Part shown: positions 1 through 10,524 of the stretch, in pieces | How positions within the stretch are numbered: position 1 is the stretch's first letter | Layout of the letters: the number at the start of each line of letters is the position of its first letter | Source: Viola odorata | Taxonomy: Eukaryota; Streptophyta; Magnoliopsida; Malpighiales; Violaceae | Assembly (NCBI GenBank): GCA_963691705.1 | Contig: OY829537.1 | Coordinates: forward strand, 60,426,304-60,490,303 | Direction of reading: 5' to 3' | Length of the DNA: 64,000 nt | The notes under the pieces: generated by a model | The model's database searches: none | What the model saw: the letters and a program-made list of their open reading frames with translations, nothing else | What the model was told of the DNA's origin: nothing | Translations under genes and position numbers: made by a program

Positions 1-1560
1 AGACCAATATAATCTCCAACCTCACGAAGTTCCACAGGCATTCTAATGAGAACCCTTACACTCGCCTAAGGAATCTTTATCTATAGTGTGATACCTTGAA
101 ACCAACCAATGTTTCCATTGAAAGAGCTAAGTTGAAGGTGTTGTCGTGGTCCCTTGAGGACTCGGCCAAGAACTGGTTTTATAGTTTGCCCCATAACACG
201 ATCATAACCTAGGCCGAGATGTCCTCAGTTTTCCTCAATAAATACTGAAATGCAAGCAAAGTAGGGGCAGCTAGGAAGAACTTAGTTGTTGTCCATCAAC
301 AAAGCAATGAGAGGCTTGGTGACTATCACCAATGATCTAAGAATTTGCAAGATATTTGCCTTACATATGGAGTGACACCCCAAGCCTTGGTCCCGTATTT
401 TTATGATGGAATGAGCTAGAAGGACAAGGATGGAGTGGATGTCGTAACTGGAGGAGCCTTACAGGACCTTAACCTTACTAGAGCCAAGCTCTTGCTCCAG
501 ATAATGGCAAACAACTGCCACAACAATGCATCCACCGAGAGAAATTTTATTCCCTCTAGTTTAAATGCAATTAATATTGAACAGAAATTATCCAAATTAT
601 CTAACATGCTTCAAAATCTTTCTGCAGGTCCACCAATGCCGGTAGGAGGTCCTGAATAGGTAGCCTTGGTATGTGGAGTGTGTTAGCCGCAAGATCATCC
701 AACTCACAGCTGTTACATGGTGCAGCAACCAGAAGATCCAACCCAAGTCAATGTTGCGTATGGATATAATTAGGGGCAGAAATTTCCCCATGAGAGTAAT
801 TAGTATTTTGGAGGAGCCACCCTAATCTAAAGTGGCTACAGGATCCACCACAATAGAACCAGGGTCCACCTCAGCAACCCCAACAATCACCAATTAATTT
901 CCAGCATTTTGTGCCTCGACCCCCACAAAACCAAGCCTCTGTGCCATAGCTACCACCTACAACCTTGCCTCTAAAGATCACTGGCATGCCAATAGAGGAA
1001 ACCCTTCAGAAGTTCATGCAGGAAACCCAATCCAGCCTGGTAGAAATACAAAAATAGATCACCCAGCTGACACAGAAATAACCAGACAACCAGGCAAGAT
1101 TGCCCTCAACCACAATGGACAATCCGAAGCACAACGTGAGTGCTATCAACCTAAGGAGTGGGAGTGTCCTACTAGAGAGGCAGGGTGCAAAGACAGACTA
1201 GGAGATGCAACCACAGACGTTGTAGGAAGAAGAAGAAATCCAGGCAGAAATTGTCTTGGCCAAGCCCGAGGCCAAGAAAGATGCTGAAGAAATACTAACA
1301 AAAGAAATTATCTTGGCAAAGCCTGAGGCCAAGATAAACGGAAAAGCCGTCATCAAATAGGAGGAACCAAGATTCCACCTCCTTTCCCTCCTAGGTCTGC
1401 AGAGACTAAAAGGGAGGAAGAGGAAAAAGAATTTATGAACATTTTTAGAAAAATTGTTGTGAATATTCCCATGTTAGATTTGATTGCTAAAGTACCTTCT
1501 TATGCTAAATTTCTTAAGGAATTGTGTATTAACAAAAGAAAACTTGCAGGTGTTGAAAGG
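1..1560 (+). pseudogene. Athila-type gag remnant
   Basis: The first 600 bases translate, with interruptions, as a retrotransposon gag core: a DTLKP segment, then LSWSLEDSAKNWFYSLP and ERLGDYHQ-like stretches matching the Retrotrans_gag fold. It is followed by a Pro/Gln-rich tail (about 830-1100) and a charged linker with repeated E-I-(I)-L-A-K-P-E-A-K segments (about 1225-1340). Stops interrupt the frame many times, several as TAG where glutamine or tryptophan is expected. I cannot give a start because the window begins inside the gene. Confidence 0.7.
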
Positions 1561-1599
1561 GTTAACCTTAACTAAAATGTATCTGCAGTTTTACAAGCT

Positions 1600-2880
1600 A
1601 AGATTCCCGAGAAATGCAAAGATCAAGGCATGCAAAGATCAAGAAATGCAAGATAGGGAATAAGATTGTGGAAAGAGCCCTCTGCGATTTGGGAGCAGGA
1701 ATTAACGTAATGTCTCTGAGTGAGTATGAGACATTACTGATTCTCACATTAATTTTGTAAATTTCCAAGCACAGTAGAAAACTGATTCTAAACTTTTACC
1801 CTCTATTGTGCAGGCACCAGAGATAGAGTTGAAGGTCTTGCCAGAATATCTTAAGTACGCCTTTCTTGGCCAAGAAAATAGCCTACCTGTGATCATCTCT
1901 AGCAAACTGATAAAAGATGAGGAAGACAGATTGGTAGCTATGCTGAAGGAGAACAGAGAGGCTATAGGCTAGACAATGGTAGATATTAAGGGAATATCCT
2001 CCACCACATGTACCCACAAAATACATGTGGAAGAGGATAAGTCCATTAGACAACCCCAGAGAAGATTAAACCCTCCAATGATGGAAGTTGTTAAGAAAAA
2101 AATAATTATGTTACTTGATGCTAGGGTTATTTACCCAATTTCTGATAGCGCTTGGGTCTCTCCTATGCAGGTGGTACCCAAGAAAACATGCATCACAGTG
2201 ATAGAAGTAGATAATGGAACGAAAAGGACGACCTGGGTATAGAATGGATGACGAGTATGCATAGATTATCGAAGGTTGAACATAGTAACGAGAAAGGATC
2301 ATTTCTCGCTGCCCTTCATCGACCAAATGGTAGAGAGGCTGACTGGAAAATCACATTATTATATCTTAGATGGATATTTAGATTTTCATCAGATCCCGGT
2401 GGCACCCGAGGATCAAGAAAAAACAACATTCACCTGTCTGTTTGGGACATTTGCCTATAAACGCATACCATTTGGGTTGTGCAACGCACCAACGACATTT
2501 CAAAGGTGTATGGTGAGCCTTTTCTCTGAGTATGAGGAGAAGAGCATTGAAGTGTTCATGGATCACTTCACCGTATACGATGACAATTTCGATCAATGTC
2601 TCTTTAATTTGAAAAAATATTCTTAAGAGATGTATTGACACCAATTTGGTTCTTAATTTTGAAAAATAGCATTTCATGGTTGATCAAGGCATTGTCCTTG
2701 GCCATGTAGTGGTGTCAAAAGTTATTGTGTATTCTGACCATGCAACACTAAAATTCCTCTTGGCCAAGAAAGAGGCCAAACACAGACTGATACGATGGAT
2801 TCTTATCTTGTAGGAATTTGACCTGGAGATTAAGGACAAGAAGGGAAAGGAAAATCTTGTAGCTGATCACCTCAGTAGAT
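1600..2880 (+). pseudogene. Athila-type protease, reverse transcriptase and truncated RNase H
   Basis: Protease is recognised by ALCDLGAGINVMSLSEYE near 1680-1730. RT runs from about 1976 (HKIHVEEDKSIRQPQRRLNPP) through WVSPMQVVPKK, a shifted CIDYRRLN block near 2257, LDGYLDFHQIP and FGLCNAPTTFQRCM. The catalytic box reads FMDHF (about 2557-2573) where the family has two adjacent aspartates, so one catalytic Asp is His. Downstream, VDQGIVLGHVV jumps at about 2725 directly to VYSDHATLKFLLAKKEAK, the end of the RNase H region. Roughly two hundred residues of the usual connection and RNase H are therefore missing. Frameshifts occur near 2240 and 2640. Confidence 0.75.
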
Positions 2881-2882
2881 GT

Positions 2883-4120
2883 TTGACAAAGGAGAATCTA
2901 GAACCCATGAGAGAGGAATTTCTGGATGAGCGTCTTTTCTTGGTTGAGACAGTAAGACCCTGGTATGCAGATATTGTTAATTACCAAGCCACAAGTAAAC
3001 ACTATGGTGACCTGACGACTCAAGAAAAGGTAAAAATTAAACATGATAGTAGGTACTACATCTGGGATGAACCCTATCTATGGAGGGTTGGATCAGACTA
3101 GTTACTTAGGAGATGTGTGCAGCATGACAAGATCCCTCTATTTTGAAATTCTATCATTCATATACATGTGGAGGACATTTTGGGGCCAAAAGAACGACCT
3201 TGAAAATCCTCGAATCCGGTTTTTACTGGCCTAGTATTTTTCAAGATAGTTTTCTATTTTGTAAGACTTATCCTGAATGCCAAAAAGTAGGCAGCATAAG
3301 CGCCAGAAATCAAATGCCCATGACCTTCATTATTTCTTGTGAGATATTTGATATTTGGGGCATTGATTTCATGGGCCCTTTTCCCAACTCATGTGGTCAT
3401 TGTTATATTCTACTAGTTGTTGATCACGTCTCTAAATAGTTAGAGGCAAAGGCCACTAGGAACGATGACGCTAGAACTGTTGTGTCCTTTATCAAAACTA
3501 ACATCTTCAACAGGTTTGGAATCCCTAAGGGAATCATCAACGATAGGGGAACACATTTTTGCAACAGGATAGTGGAGTCTCTATTTAGGAAATACAACAT
3601 TGCTCACAGGGTATCCACAACCTATCATCCTCAAACAAATGGCTAGGCAGAAGTATCAAATAGAGAAGTGAAATCAATCTTAGCCAAGTCACTTAACCCA
3701 GAAAGGCGTGACTGGAGTCAATGGTTGGATGATGCACTATGGGCATACATGATAGCCTAAAAAATGCCAATCGGGATGACACCATACAAGCTGGTGTATG
3801 GCAAGGCTTGTCACTTTCCTGTGGAGATGCAACACAAGGCATACTAGGTAGTTAAGAATTGCAACATGAGTTATGATGAAACAGGAGAGGCGAGGAAATT
3901 ACAGATATATGAGCTGGAGGAGCTGCACAATCAAGCCTATGATAACCAACTCATTCTGAAAACCAGGACCAAGAACTACTATGATAAGAAAATTATGGAA
4001 AAACCTCTCCTCATGGAACCTTCTCTATAATTCTAGATTAAATTGTTTCCTGGTAAGCTTAAAACAAAATAGGAAGGACCATATATTGTTATTAATGTTT
4101 ATCCACATAGTGCAGTTGAT
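2883..4120 (+). pseudogene. Athila-type integrase remnant
   Basis: A zinc-binding H-H-C-C region (HVEDILG/GGHFGAKRT, then CKTYPECQK, about 3160-3290) precedes the catalytic core: WGIDFMGPF (first Asp, about 3358), INDRGTHFCN (second Asp, about 3535) and a NREVKSIL segment with the Glu (about 3660). The tail YKLVYGKACHFPVEMQHKAY and the E-A-R-K-L-Q-x-x-E-L-E-E-L block are typical of Athila integrase ends. Stops fall at conserved Trp or Gln positions (for example after VDHVSK near 3437 and in TNG-stop-AEVSN near 3643). The frame is lost where LTR-like sequence begins at about 4121. Confidence 0.75.
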
Positions 4121-5257
4121 AACCTTTGGACAAGCTACTGGGAACTCCAACCAGGTAACCTCTGGGCAAGTTACCGGGAGCCTGTTTTAAAGCAAAGGCA
4201 AAGCCAACATCAACCCATCAGCCTGTGTACAAGCTATCAGGAAGTGGGCCAACCACCTGCCGCTTGACACAAGACTACCGAGAAGCTTACAAGTTACCGG
4301 GAGGAGGATAATGGGAGATAAGGGAGAGGACTGCGCCAACCCGATAACCATTGGGTAAATTACCAGGAGAGGCCTAGGCCATCCATCGCACAACTCCTAC
4401 CTTAGCCGAGCAATTTGCGAAGACCTACCGTTAAGCGTCTCATGGCTCATGCATGGGAAACTATCGGTAGTTTCAAGAGCAAGCCCAGAAGCCCTTCACG
4501 CGCATCTCAGCCAACCTTGGCCTCATACCCTCCTCAGCCACACCATGAAGTTCCTTGCACCGACCCTACTAAACTATGAACACCTACCGGGACCAAGGCT
4601 ATCAGTACATCCCTCTAATGCAACAAGCTCAACCATTTCCTTCCATTCTTGAACAACCATCATGGGCCTAAACAGCCCACCGAAGGGCCTCGAACTTATG
4701 TGAAGAACGTGTGCCTCAGCAAGGGCACATTCGTCTCAAGGTCATTTTTGTAACCTAGTATAAGTAGCTAGTTTCTTGTACATTTTAGGTAGTTTAGATG
4801 TTGAAGTGAACTTTGTTCATCGAGTTCAGAATACTCCTCTTGAGTCGAGATTACTCCTCCACTAAACTCACCCTTCTTGAGAGTGTTCATCGAGTTGAGA
4901 ATACTCCTCCCTATCTCTCTTGGGAAATCAACACCTTCTAATCTTTTATTACCATTTTGTGTGAGAAATATAAGTGTATGTTCTGTTCAGTTTCCAATCT
5001 TTATCCGTGCATCCAACTTTCTCCATAATAGTCTTCACCGCGTTCAAGTCCATCCACACCTCCTTCCTATTCATCTCGGTAACATTCTTCCTTCTCTTGT
5101 TTATCATTGCTTCCATCCGTTGCGCATCCGCGTCTGTCTACCTCCACCATTATTTGTGTCCTTCTTTGTCTTGTTGTTATCCAAGAAAGCTCCCAGGCTA
5201 GATCCTCGCAAGCTCCATATATCATTCGAACTACTCACCCTAGGTCGGATCATATCA
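4121..5257 (+). repeat. 5' LTR (5'-truncated) of the gag-only element
   Basis: Matches the right LTR from 9594 onward, base for base apart from scattered substitutions, up to 5040/10524. It continues alone to ...GGATCATATCA at 5257, directly before a primer-binding-like site. That gives an inferred full LTR of about 1.38 kb once the 5' part seen only in the right LTR is added. It contains tandem ~35-bp blocks with GGTAACC and AAGTTACC (4125-4190). A GTATAAGTAG TATA-like box lies near 4757. Confidence 0.7.
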
Positions 5258-5259
5258 AG

Positions 5260-5271
5260 TGGTAACGAAGC
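5260..5271 (+). other. Primer-binding-like site
   Basis: TGGTAACGAAGC begins two bases after the LTR end TATCA. It matches 9 of 12 positions of the plant initiator-methionine primer site TGGTATCAGAGC. It matches 11 of 12 positions of the corresponding site in the minus-strand CRM-like element of this window (43512-43523), which supports the LTR boundary. Confidence 0.6.
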
Positions 5272-6209
5272 TCCTGGTGCGTTGGAGTTTTTCATTGTGT
5301 TGTCTTCGTCCCCCATCAAAAAGCTTCAAACTTTCCGTCAAAATCATCTACCATTTCCAGCATTTATTGAGTCTTAAGTCTTCTTCTTTTTTCCCAGTTT
5401 TAGTGATATAAGTTGGTGATTTGTGTGGTAACATTTGCTACCTTAAAAAGTCAAAATCTTAAAAGGTGTGTTCTTGGTGTTCATCCTTGTTCATCCGAGA
5501 AGAGAGAACTTATGTGAGGGAGAGAATATTTGATCCAAAAATACTTTCAAAAGTAAAGCCATTTGTGTTTCCCTATAAATAAATACTATCCTTCAAATCG
5601 CCGGCCATCAACGTTTATCCCATGCATTAAATGCACTGGACAGGTCAGCCGCCCCTCTCTTCTACTTTCTCGAGAACATCCCACCAAACCATATAGTCTA
5701 GCTAAAAAGCTGTCAACTAAAGATCCTACCTACATCACTAACTATCTCTAATTGTTTTACTCTAGTCTTGAGTCGTCCTTCCGTCGCAACAAACAAGCCA
5801 AGTCTTCTGCATAAGTCTTCACTGAGTCCGGTAACCCTTTACCGTTACTTTCCTTTAACTTCTGTCCTCTTCTTGGGTCTACCTGTACTTCCCCTACATA
5901 CCTTCTAAGTTCTCTCGAATCTACCAGTACTTCCTATTCCACTTACCGGTACTCTTCCGGTATCTTTCCATATAACTTCCTGTCCTCTTGCGTCAACCGG
6001 TACTTCCCATCCTACATACCGATATTTCCCAACAAACCTTCCGTACTCATCTTCCAAAATATTTTTCCAAGTCTCTCACCAAGTCCGGTAACCCATAACC
6101 TATACTTTCCCCATCTTGTCCTAAAGTCTTGAGAGATTGTGAGGATATCTTTTGCGAGTGTCCAAACACGAGAGTTGAAACATGTGAGGGAGAGTTTTAT
6201 TAATGTTTG
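5272..6209 (+). other. Leader of the gag-only element, no gene seen
   Basis: Non-coding, pyrimidine-rich stretch between the primer site and the solo LTR. Short phrases built on ACCGGTACTTCC, GTCCGGTAACCC and CCTGTCCTCTTG recur between about 5830 and 6110, which suggests local duplication. No open frame resembles a known protein. Confidence 0.5.
6205..6209. repeat. Target duplication GTTTG, left copy
   Basis: Five bases identical to 6742-6746, directly abutting the solo LTR. Confidence 0.8.
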
Positions 6210-6741
6210 TGATACGATCCTTGGTTGCCCAAGGTTCATAGCACGTGAATCCCGATCTAGTTCAAGCCTGGATTTGCAACGATGAGGAAGAATAACTCTC
6301 TTGAGCGTTTGACCCTGCTAATAACCTATACTAGCCAACCCAAATCAAGTCGTGGTTGTCCTCGACCTTCTAGAATGGGCGTCATCACGTCGTGGTTGGA
6401 TGTGATAACGTCGGCTGGCTGCGGACATCTTTGGAATGTGCATCATCATGTCAAGGGTACGACGTGATGACGTTGTCGCCTGGGCTCGATCAACGCCTGC
6501 TTCTATTTTTGGCATCATCACGTCGAGACAGGGCATGATGATGTCAGCGCCAATCTTGGCCAAGAGAAGAGTCATGAGTCGCGGGCTCTTCTCGCGTAAC
6601 ACGACTTCTTTGATGCTTGCCTTGCACTCCAGCTCCTTATGGATGATGTGTGATAGCTTCGCTTGCAAGTTTCTACTTCGAGCACGCGTCATAGGTCTAT
6701 TGGGCGGCAAGGGAACGTCGGGTGCGATGGGGATCGTATCA
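6210..6741 (-). mobile_element. Solo LTR of a chromovirus-like element
   Basis: On the minus strand this 532-bp block begins TGATACGATC and ends GATCGTATCA. It is flanked by a perfect 5-bp direct repeat GTTTG (6205-6209 and 6742-6746), the target duplication of a complete integration. No internal domain remains, so it is a solo LTR, usually the result of LTR-LTR recombination. Read from its own start it encodes DTIPIAPDV and then NRPMTRARSRNLQAKL, a basic tail like the one where chromovirus pol reads into the 3' LTR. The CRM-like element at 36903-44445 starts its LTR with the same TGATACGATC. Confidence 0.85.
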
Positions 6742-6746
6742 GTTTG
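6742..6746. repeat. Target duplication GTTTG, right copy
   Basis: Five bases identical to 6205-6209, directly abutting the solo LTR. Confidence 0.8.
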
Positions 6747-6777
6747 CTTACGTGTGTAGATACCAACCAAACAAACC

Positions 6778-9058
6778 ATGTCTGATGCAAGCGTAGTTGG
6801 CAACAATGATGCCAAGTCTGACGAGTCTATTAGTCCGGCACTAGCCAAAATGGATTCCCGAATGGAGATCCTAGAGAGAAATCAAGTTGCGATGGAGTGT
6901 AGACATGAGGAGGTGATGAGTATATTGCGACTTCTTGAATTGAATTAGGGCGCACCTACTGGAGCCTCCGCAGGTCCTACCATTCCAAGCACTGTGGCTC
7001 CCAAGGCCCCCGCCGAGCCGGATAAAGACCATGTTACATGAGAATCCTTCGAGGAAGGTCAGGACAGTGACGCTGACCTAGAGGAACAAGATAGGGTGGC
7101 TGACCGAGGCTTCCCAAACGTCATCACCACGGGCCCCCGGAAGCAAGCCCTTCCTCCTAACCTGGCCGTATCGGAGAACCAAATACAAACCATCCGGAAC
7201 AAGTACACCACGGGCAGTCGAGGGCAGGATTCGAATGAGAGCCACACCACCAGGCCACCATAGGGTCGTGGCCCGTGCCAAAATAAAGACCCCATAACTA
7301 ATGATCTACCAATAGTTCCCCATGGTGTACCGATAGCCTTGGGCAGTAACATACAGTGTAACCAAGAGGACCTTCCTGCGTCTAGCAGCCAACCCATAAT
7401 CCCTTACTTCCATGCAAGCACCACACCCTACCAGTCACGTGAGTACTACGAGGGAGTCTATGAGGCCACTAATGATGATTTTGATGAACTTGCAAAGCAA
7501 AATAAGAGGAGGCGTCAATGAGATAAAGCGCCACGGTTTGACGAGTACCTTGAGAGACCACAAGAGCCTAGGATTGATGACAACCTAAAAAGTGTAAAGG
7601 TCCAAATTCCTACCTTTGAGGGCACCACCGATCCTTCAGAATACCATAAATGGGAAGGAAAAATTCAACTCATCTTCAACTGTCATCAACATTTCGAGGA
7701 TAAGAAGATCAAACTAGCAACCATGGAGTTTGATGGCTATGCCGTTAGTTGGTGGGAGAAAGTGTGTAAGGAAAGCGGAGCGGTACATACCATTCATACT
7801 TGGGAAGAGATAAAGCAGGTTATGAGAGCCAGATTTGTTCCCGCGCACTACAAATGGGACTTGCAGAAAAAATTGCAAGGCCTTAAGCAAGACACCAAGT
7901 CCGTGGGTGAGTACTTCAATGATCTAGAGGAACTCCTTACTAAGACCGAGACCGATGAAAGCGAAGAGATCATAATGGCACGGTTCCTCAATGGTGTCAA
8001 CGAAAAGATTCAGTATAAGCTTGAGTTGAAGGAGTTTGAGAGCCTACAACCCATGCTTCATTACGCATTGAAGGTAAAGGCACACAAGGTCTTTAACGGA
8101 AATCTTACACCACCCGAAACACACCCCAAGCCTGCTCATCTTCAACCAAACAATCATACCACAAAGACACCCCATACTAAAAGGATACCAAACTCGACTG
8201 TCCTCCAAAAACCACCACCATATACAAAAACCCTACACACCGAGACCAGCCAACATCCCCGCATCTAACCCTCCACCTAGAAAGTACTCATCTACTGTTG
8301 AGTGTTACAAGTGTCATGGGCGAGGGCACATCTCTTCCGAATGCCTAAACCGCCGGGTCATAATCATCCAAGAAGGGTCATATGATTTTGAAAGTGAGAA
8401 CGAACCCCATGAGAAAGAAGTTGAGAGAGAGGGTCATGAAGGGGAAGATAATGAAGAGGAGATTAGTCCCGCAACCATAACACTTGTTGTGAGAAGGAGC
8501 ATGAATGTTCAACCGAAACATGAGGCCGATTGTGCAGATCAAAGGGAAAACCTTTTTCATTCCCGGATTGACATCGAAGGTAAGGTTGCTTCCCTTATTG
8601 TTGATAATGGGAGTGTTGTGGATGCCACAAACCACCTCTTGGTGCATAAGCTCAATTTGTCTACTTTACCTCATCCGAAGCCCTATTCCTTGCATTGGTT
8701 TAATGATGAGGGTGAGGTGAAGGTTAAGGAACAAGTTCTAGTTGCGTTCAGGATGGGTGGATATAAGGATGAAAGACTTTGTGATTTAGTTCCAATGAGT
8801 GCAAGCCAGCTACTGCTGGGTCGACTATGGCAGTTTGATCGCCATGTGGTACACGACGCCCACACCAACAGGATTCGCTTAACTCACCAAGGCAAGATAT
8901 TCAACATCCCTCTTATTTCCTCCGCACAAGTACATGAAGACCAAAGGTACATGGAGAAAGCAAGTGCGGAATTTCACTTGGTAAGGAATATGCGAGAGAA
9001 GAGTGGAGAGAAAAATATGAGCAGCGAGTTTAAAAACTGCCATGAAAAGATTGAGCAT
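6778..9058 (+). pseudogene. gag and aspartic protease of the gag-only element
   Basis: The first ATG after the leader (6778) opens a frame starting MSDASVVGNNDAKSD, with a coiled N-terminus (MDSRMEILERNQVAMECRHEE). The gag core lies at 7590-8100 (VKVQIPTFEGTTDPSEYHKW, then SWWEKV and RARFVPAHYKW). A CCHC zinc knuckle CYKCHGRGHISSEC sits near 8305. The protease at 8560-8910 has DNGS in place of the usual DSGS/DTGS and an LLGRLWQFDRH block. The frame holds stops near 6946, 7039, 7261 and 7519, all convertible from Gln or Arg codons by one transition, and shifts by one base near 8150-8280. Gag would form the particle and protease would cut polyproteins. Confidence 0.75.
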
Positions 9059-9060
9059 TG

Positions 9061-9347
9061 AAACCCGAGTGAGAGAAAATGAGAGGCGAAGAGAGAGCAT
9101 GATAAAGGTGAGCCTAGATACTTGAGTGTAATGACGAGGACTATTACCACTAACCTTCCTTCTTCTCCACCAAATCCACTTGTCTCATCTTTGCAGGACC
9201 CCGCAGATGTAGTTCCTACCGGAACGCTGAATGACCTCCCTCCGAACCTCGAGGTTGAACACAAAATTGAGTTGGTACCGGGAGAGAACTCACTAAATCA
9301 ATCGGAGATATGAATTTGAGGACGAATCCTTTAGAAGGGAGAGGAGA
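9061..9347 (+). other. Collapsed pol: only its first and last residues remain
   Basis: After the protease, the frame shows LEVEHKIELVPG (9253-9288), the sequence that opens RT in the related element at 40.3 kb ([10 protein letters not shown]). About 25 bases later it shows NLRTNPLEGRGDD (9315-9350), the sequence that ends pol in that same element (SRSNPLEGGGDD, at the 3' LTR border). Everything between, normally RT, RNase H and integrase, is missing. The purine run GAAGGGAGAGGAGATGATG (about 9334-9352) serves as the polypurine tract. Confidence 0.7.
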
Positions 9348-10524
9348 TGATGTGATCACGGAGGCATCAACCTTAGCCTTCCAGCCGCGAGGACCAATCA
9401 CCCGGAAGTTCACCTATGGGAAGGTAGGGGAATCTATCGGGAAGGGTCTATCAGGAATTAAAGACCTATCGGGAGACCTCCCAATGACCATCCCCAAGCT
9501 TGATCCCTTCATGCAAGCTAGCGAGAGTCTATCGGGAGAACATCTCACTAGAAGCCAGTCGAGGATATAAGTTACCGAGAACTCCAACTCGGTAACCTTT
9601 GGATAAGTTACTAGGAACTCCAACTAGGTAACGTTTGGGCAAGTTACCGGGAGCCTGTTTTAAAGCAAAGGCAAAGCCAACACCAACCTATCAGCCTATT
9701 TACAAGCTATCAAGAAGTGGGCCAGCCACCCGCCACCTAACACAAGACTACCGGGAAGCTTACAAGTTACCGGGAGTAGGATAACGAGAAACAAGGGAGA
9801 GGCCCAGGCCAACCCGATAACCATTGGGTAAATTACCAGGAGAGGCCTAGGCCATCCATCGCACAACTCCTACCTTCGCCAAGCAACCCGCAAAGACCTA
9901 CCGTTAAGCATCTCATGGCCATCACAACTCATGCATAGGAAACTATCGGTAGTTTCAAGAGCAAGCCCTGAAGCCCTTCATGCGCATCTCAACAAACCTT
10001 GGCCTCATACCCTCCTCGGCCACACCAAGAAGTTCCTTGCACTGACCCTACTAAACCATGAACACCTACCGAGACCAAGGCTATCGGTACATCCCTCCAA
10101 CGCAACAAACTCAACCATTTCCTTTCATTCTTGAACAACCATCATGGGCATAAACAACCCACCGGAGGACCTCGAACTTCTATGAAAAACATGTCCCTCA
10201 ACCAAGGGCACATTCATCTCAAGGCCATTTTTGTAACCTAGTATAAGTAGCTAGTTTCTTGTACATTTTAGACAGTTTAGATGTTAAAGTGAACTTTATT
10301 CATCGAGTTGAGAATACTCCTCTTGAGTCGAGATTACTCCTCCACTAAACTCACCCTTCTTGAGAGAGATAGCTAGAGTTGAGAATACTTCTCCCTATCT
10401 CTCTTGGGAAATCAAAACCTTGTAATCTTTGATTACCATTTTGTGTGAGAAATATAAGTGTATGTTCTTTTCAGTTTTTGATCTTTATCCGTGCATCCAA
10501 CGTGCTCCATAATAGTCTTCACCG
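9348..10524 (+). repeat. 3' LTR (3'-truncated) of the gag-only element
   Basis: Starts TGATGTGATC straight after the polypurine tract. Its first 245 bases have no counterpart in the left LTR and contain repeated CTATCGGGA phrases and GGACCAATCACCCGG. From 9594 it parallels 4121-5040. The match stops at 10524 (GTCTTCACCG), where FRS coding sequence follows at once. Confidence 0.75.

Larger units (their letters stand above)
1..4120 (+). mobile_element. Athila-type Ty3/gypsy retrotransposon, truncated and decayed
   Basis: Order gag, protease, RT, RNase H remnant, integrase on the plus strand identifies a Ty3/gypsy element. The CDLGA protease motif, the RT block around FGLCNAPTTFQRCM and the integrase tail YKLVYGKACHFPVE are the style I know from the plant Athila lineage. 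The left end lies outside the window. The right end stops inside the integrase C-terminal tail, at the sudden start of LTR-like sequence near 4121, so no 3' LTR of its own is visible. Many in-frame stops and an internal RNase H deletion make it non-functional. Confidence 0.85.
4121..10524 (+). mobile_element. Chromovirus-like element with gag-protease but no pol (TR-GAG-like), truncated at both ends
   Basis: Two long direct repeats (4121-5040 and 9594-10524) share near-identical runs such as GTTACCGGGAGCCTG and CTCCATAATAGTCTTCACCG and act as LTRs around a gag-protease body. A primer-binding-like site follows the left LTR and a purine-rich tract precedes the right LTR. The left LTR lacks roughly its first 240 bases (fused to Athila integrase at 4120/4121). 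The right LTR lacks roughly its last 215 bases (fused to an FRS exon at 10524/10525), so no target duplication can be seen. RT, RNase H and integrase are absent. Confidence 0.75.

Noticed and set aside
4877..5377. 166-codon plus-strand frame in the LTR and leader
   Set aside because: Not preserved in the other LTR, no domain, spans the LTR end and primer site.
6345..6848. 167-codon minus-strand frame as an independent gene
   Set aside because: It lies almost wholly in the solo LTR; its recognisable part (PMTRARSRN) is a pol tail encoded by the LTR and the rest is low-information.
1..10524. Athila pol and the following gag-only element being one composite element
   Set aside because: The Athila integrase is cut mid-tail, the protease and gag types differ, and the LTR family belongs with the chromovirus-like gag.
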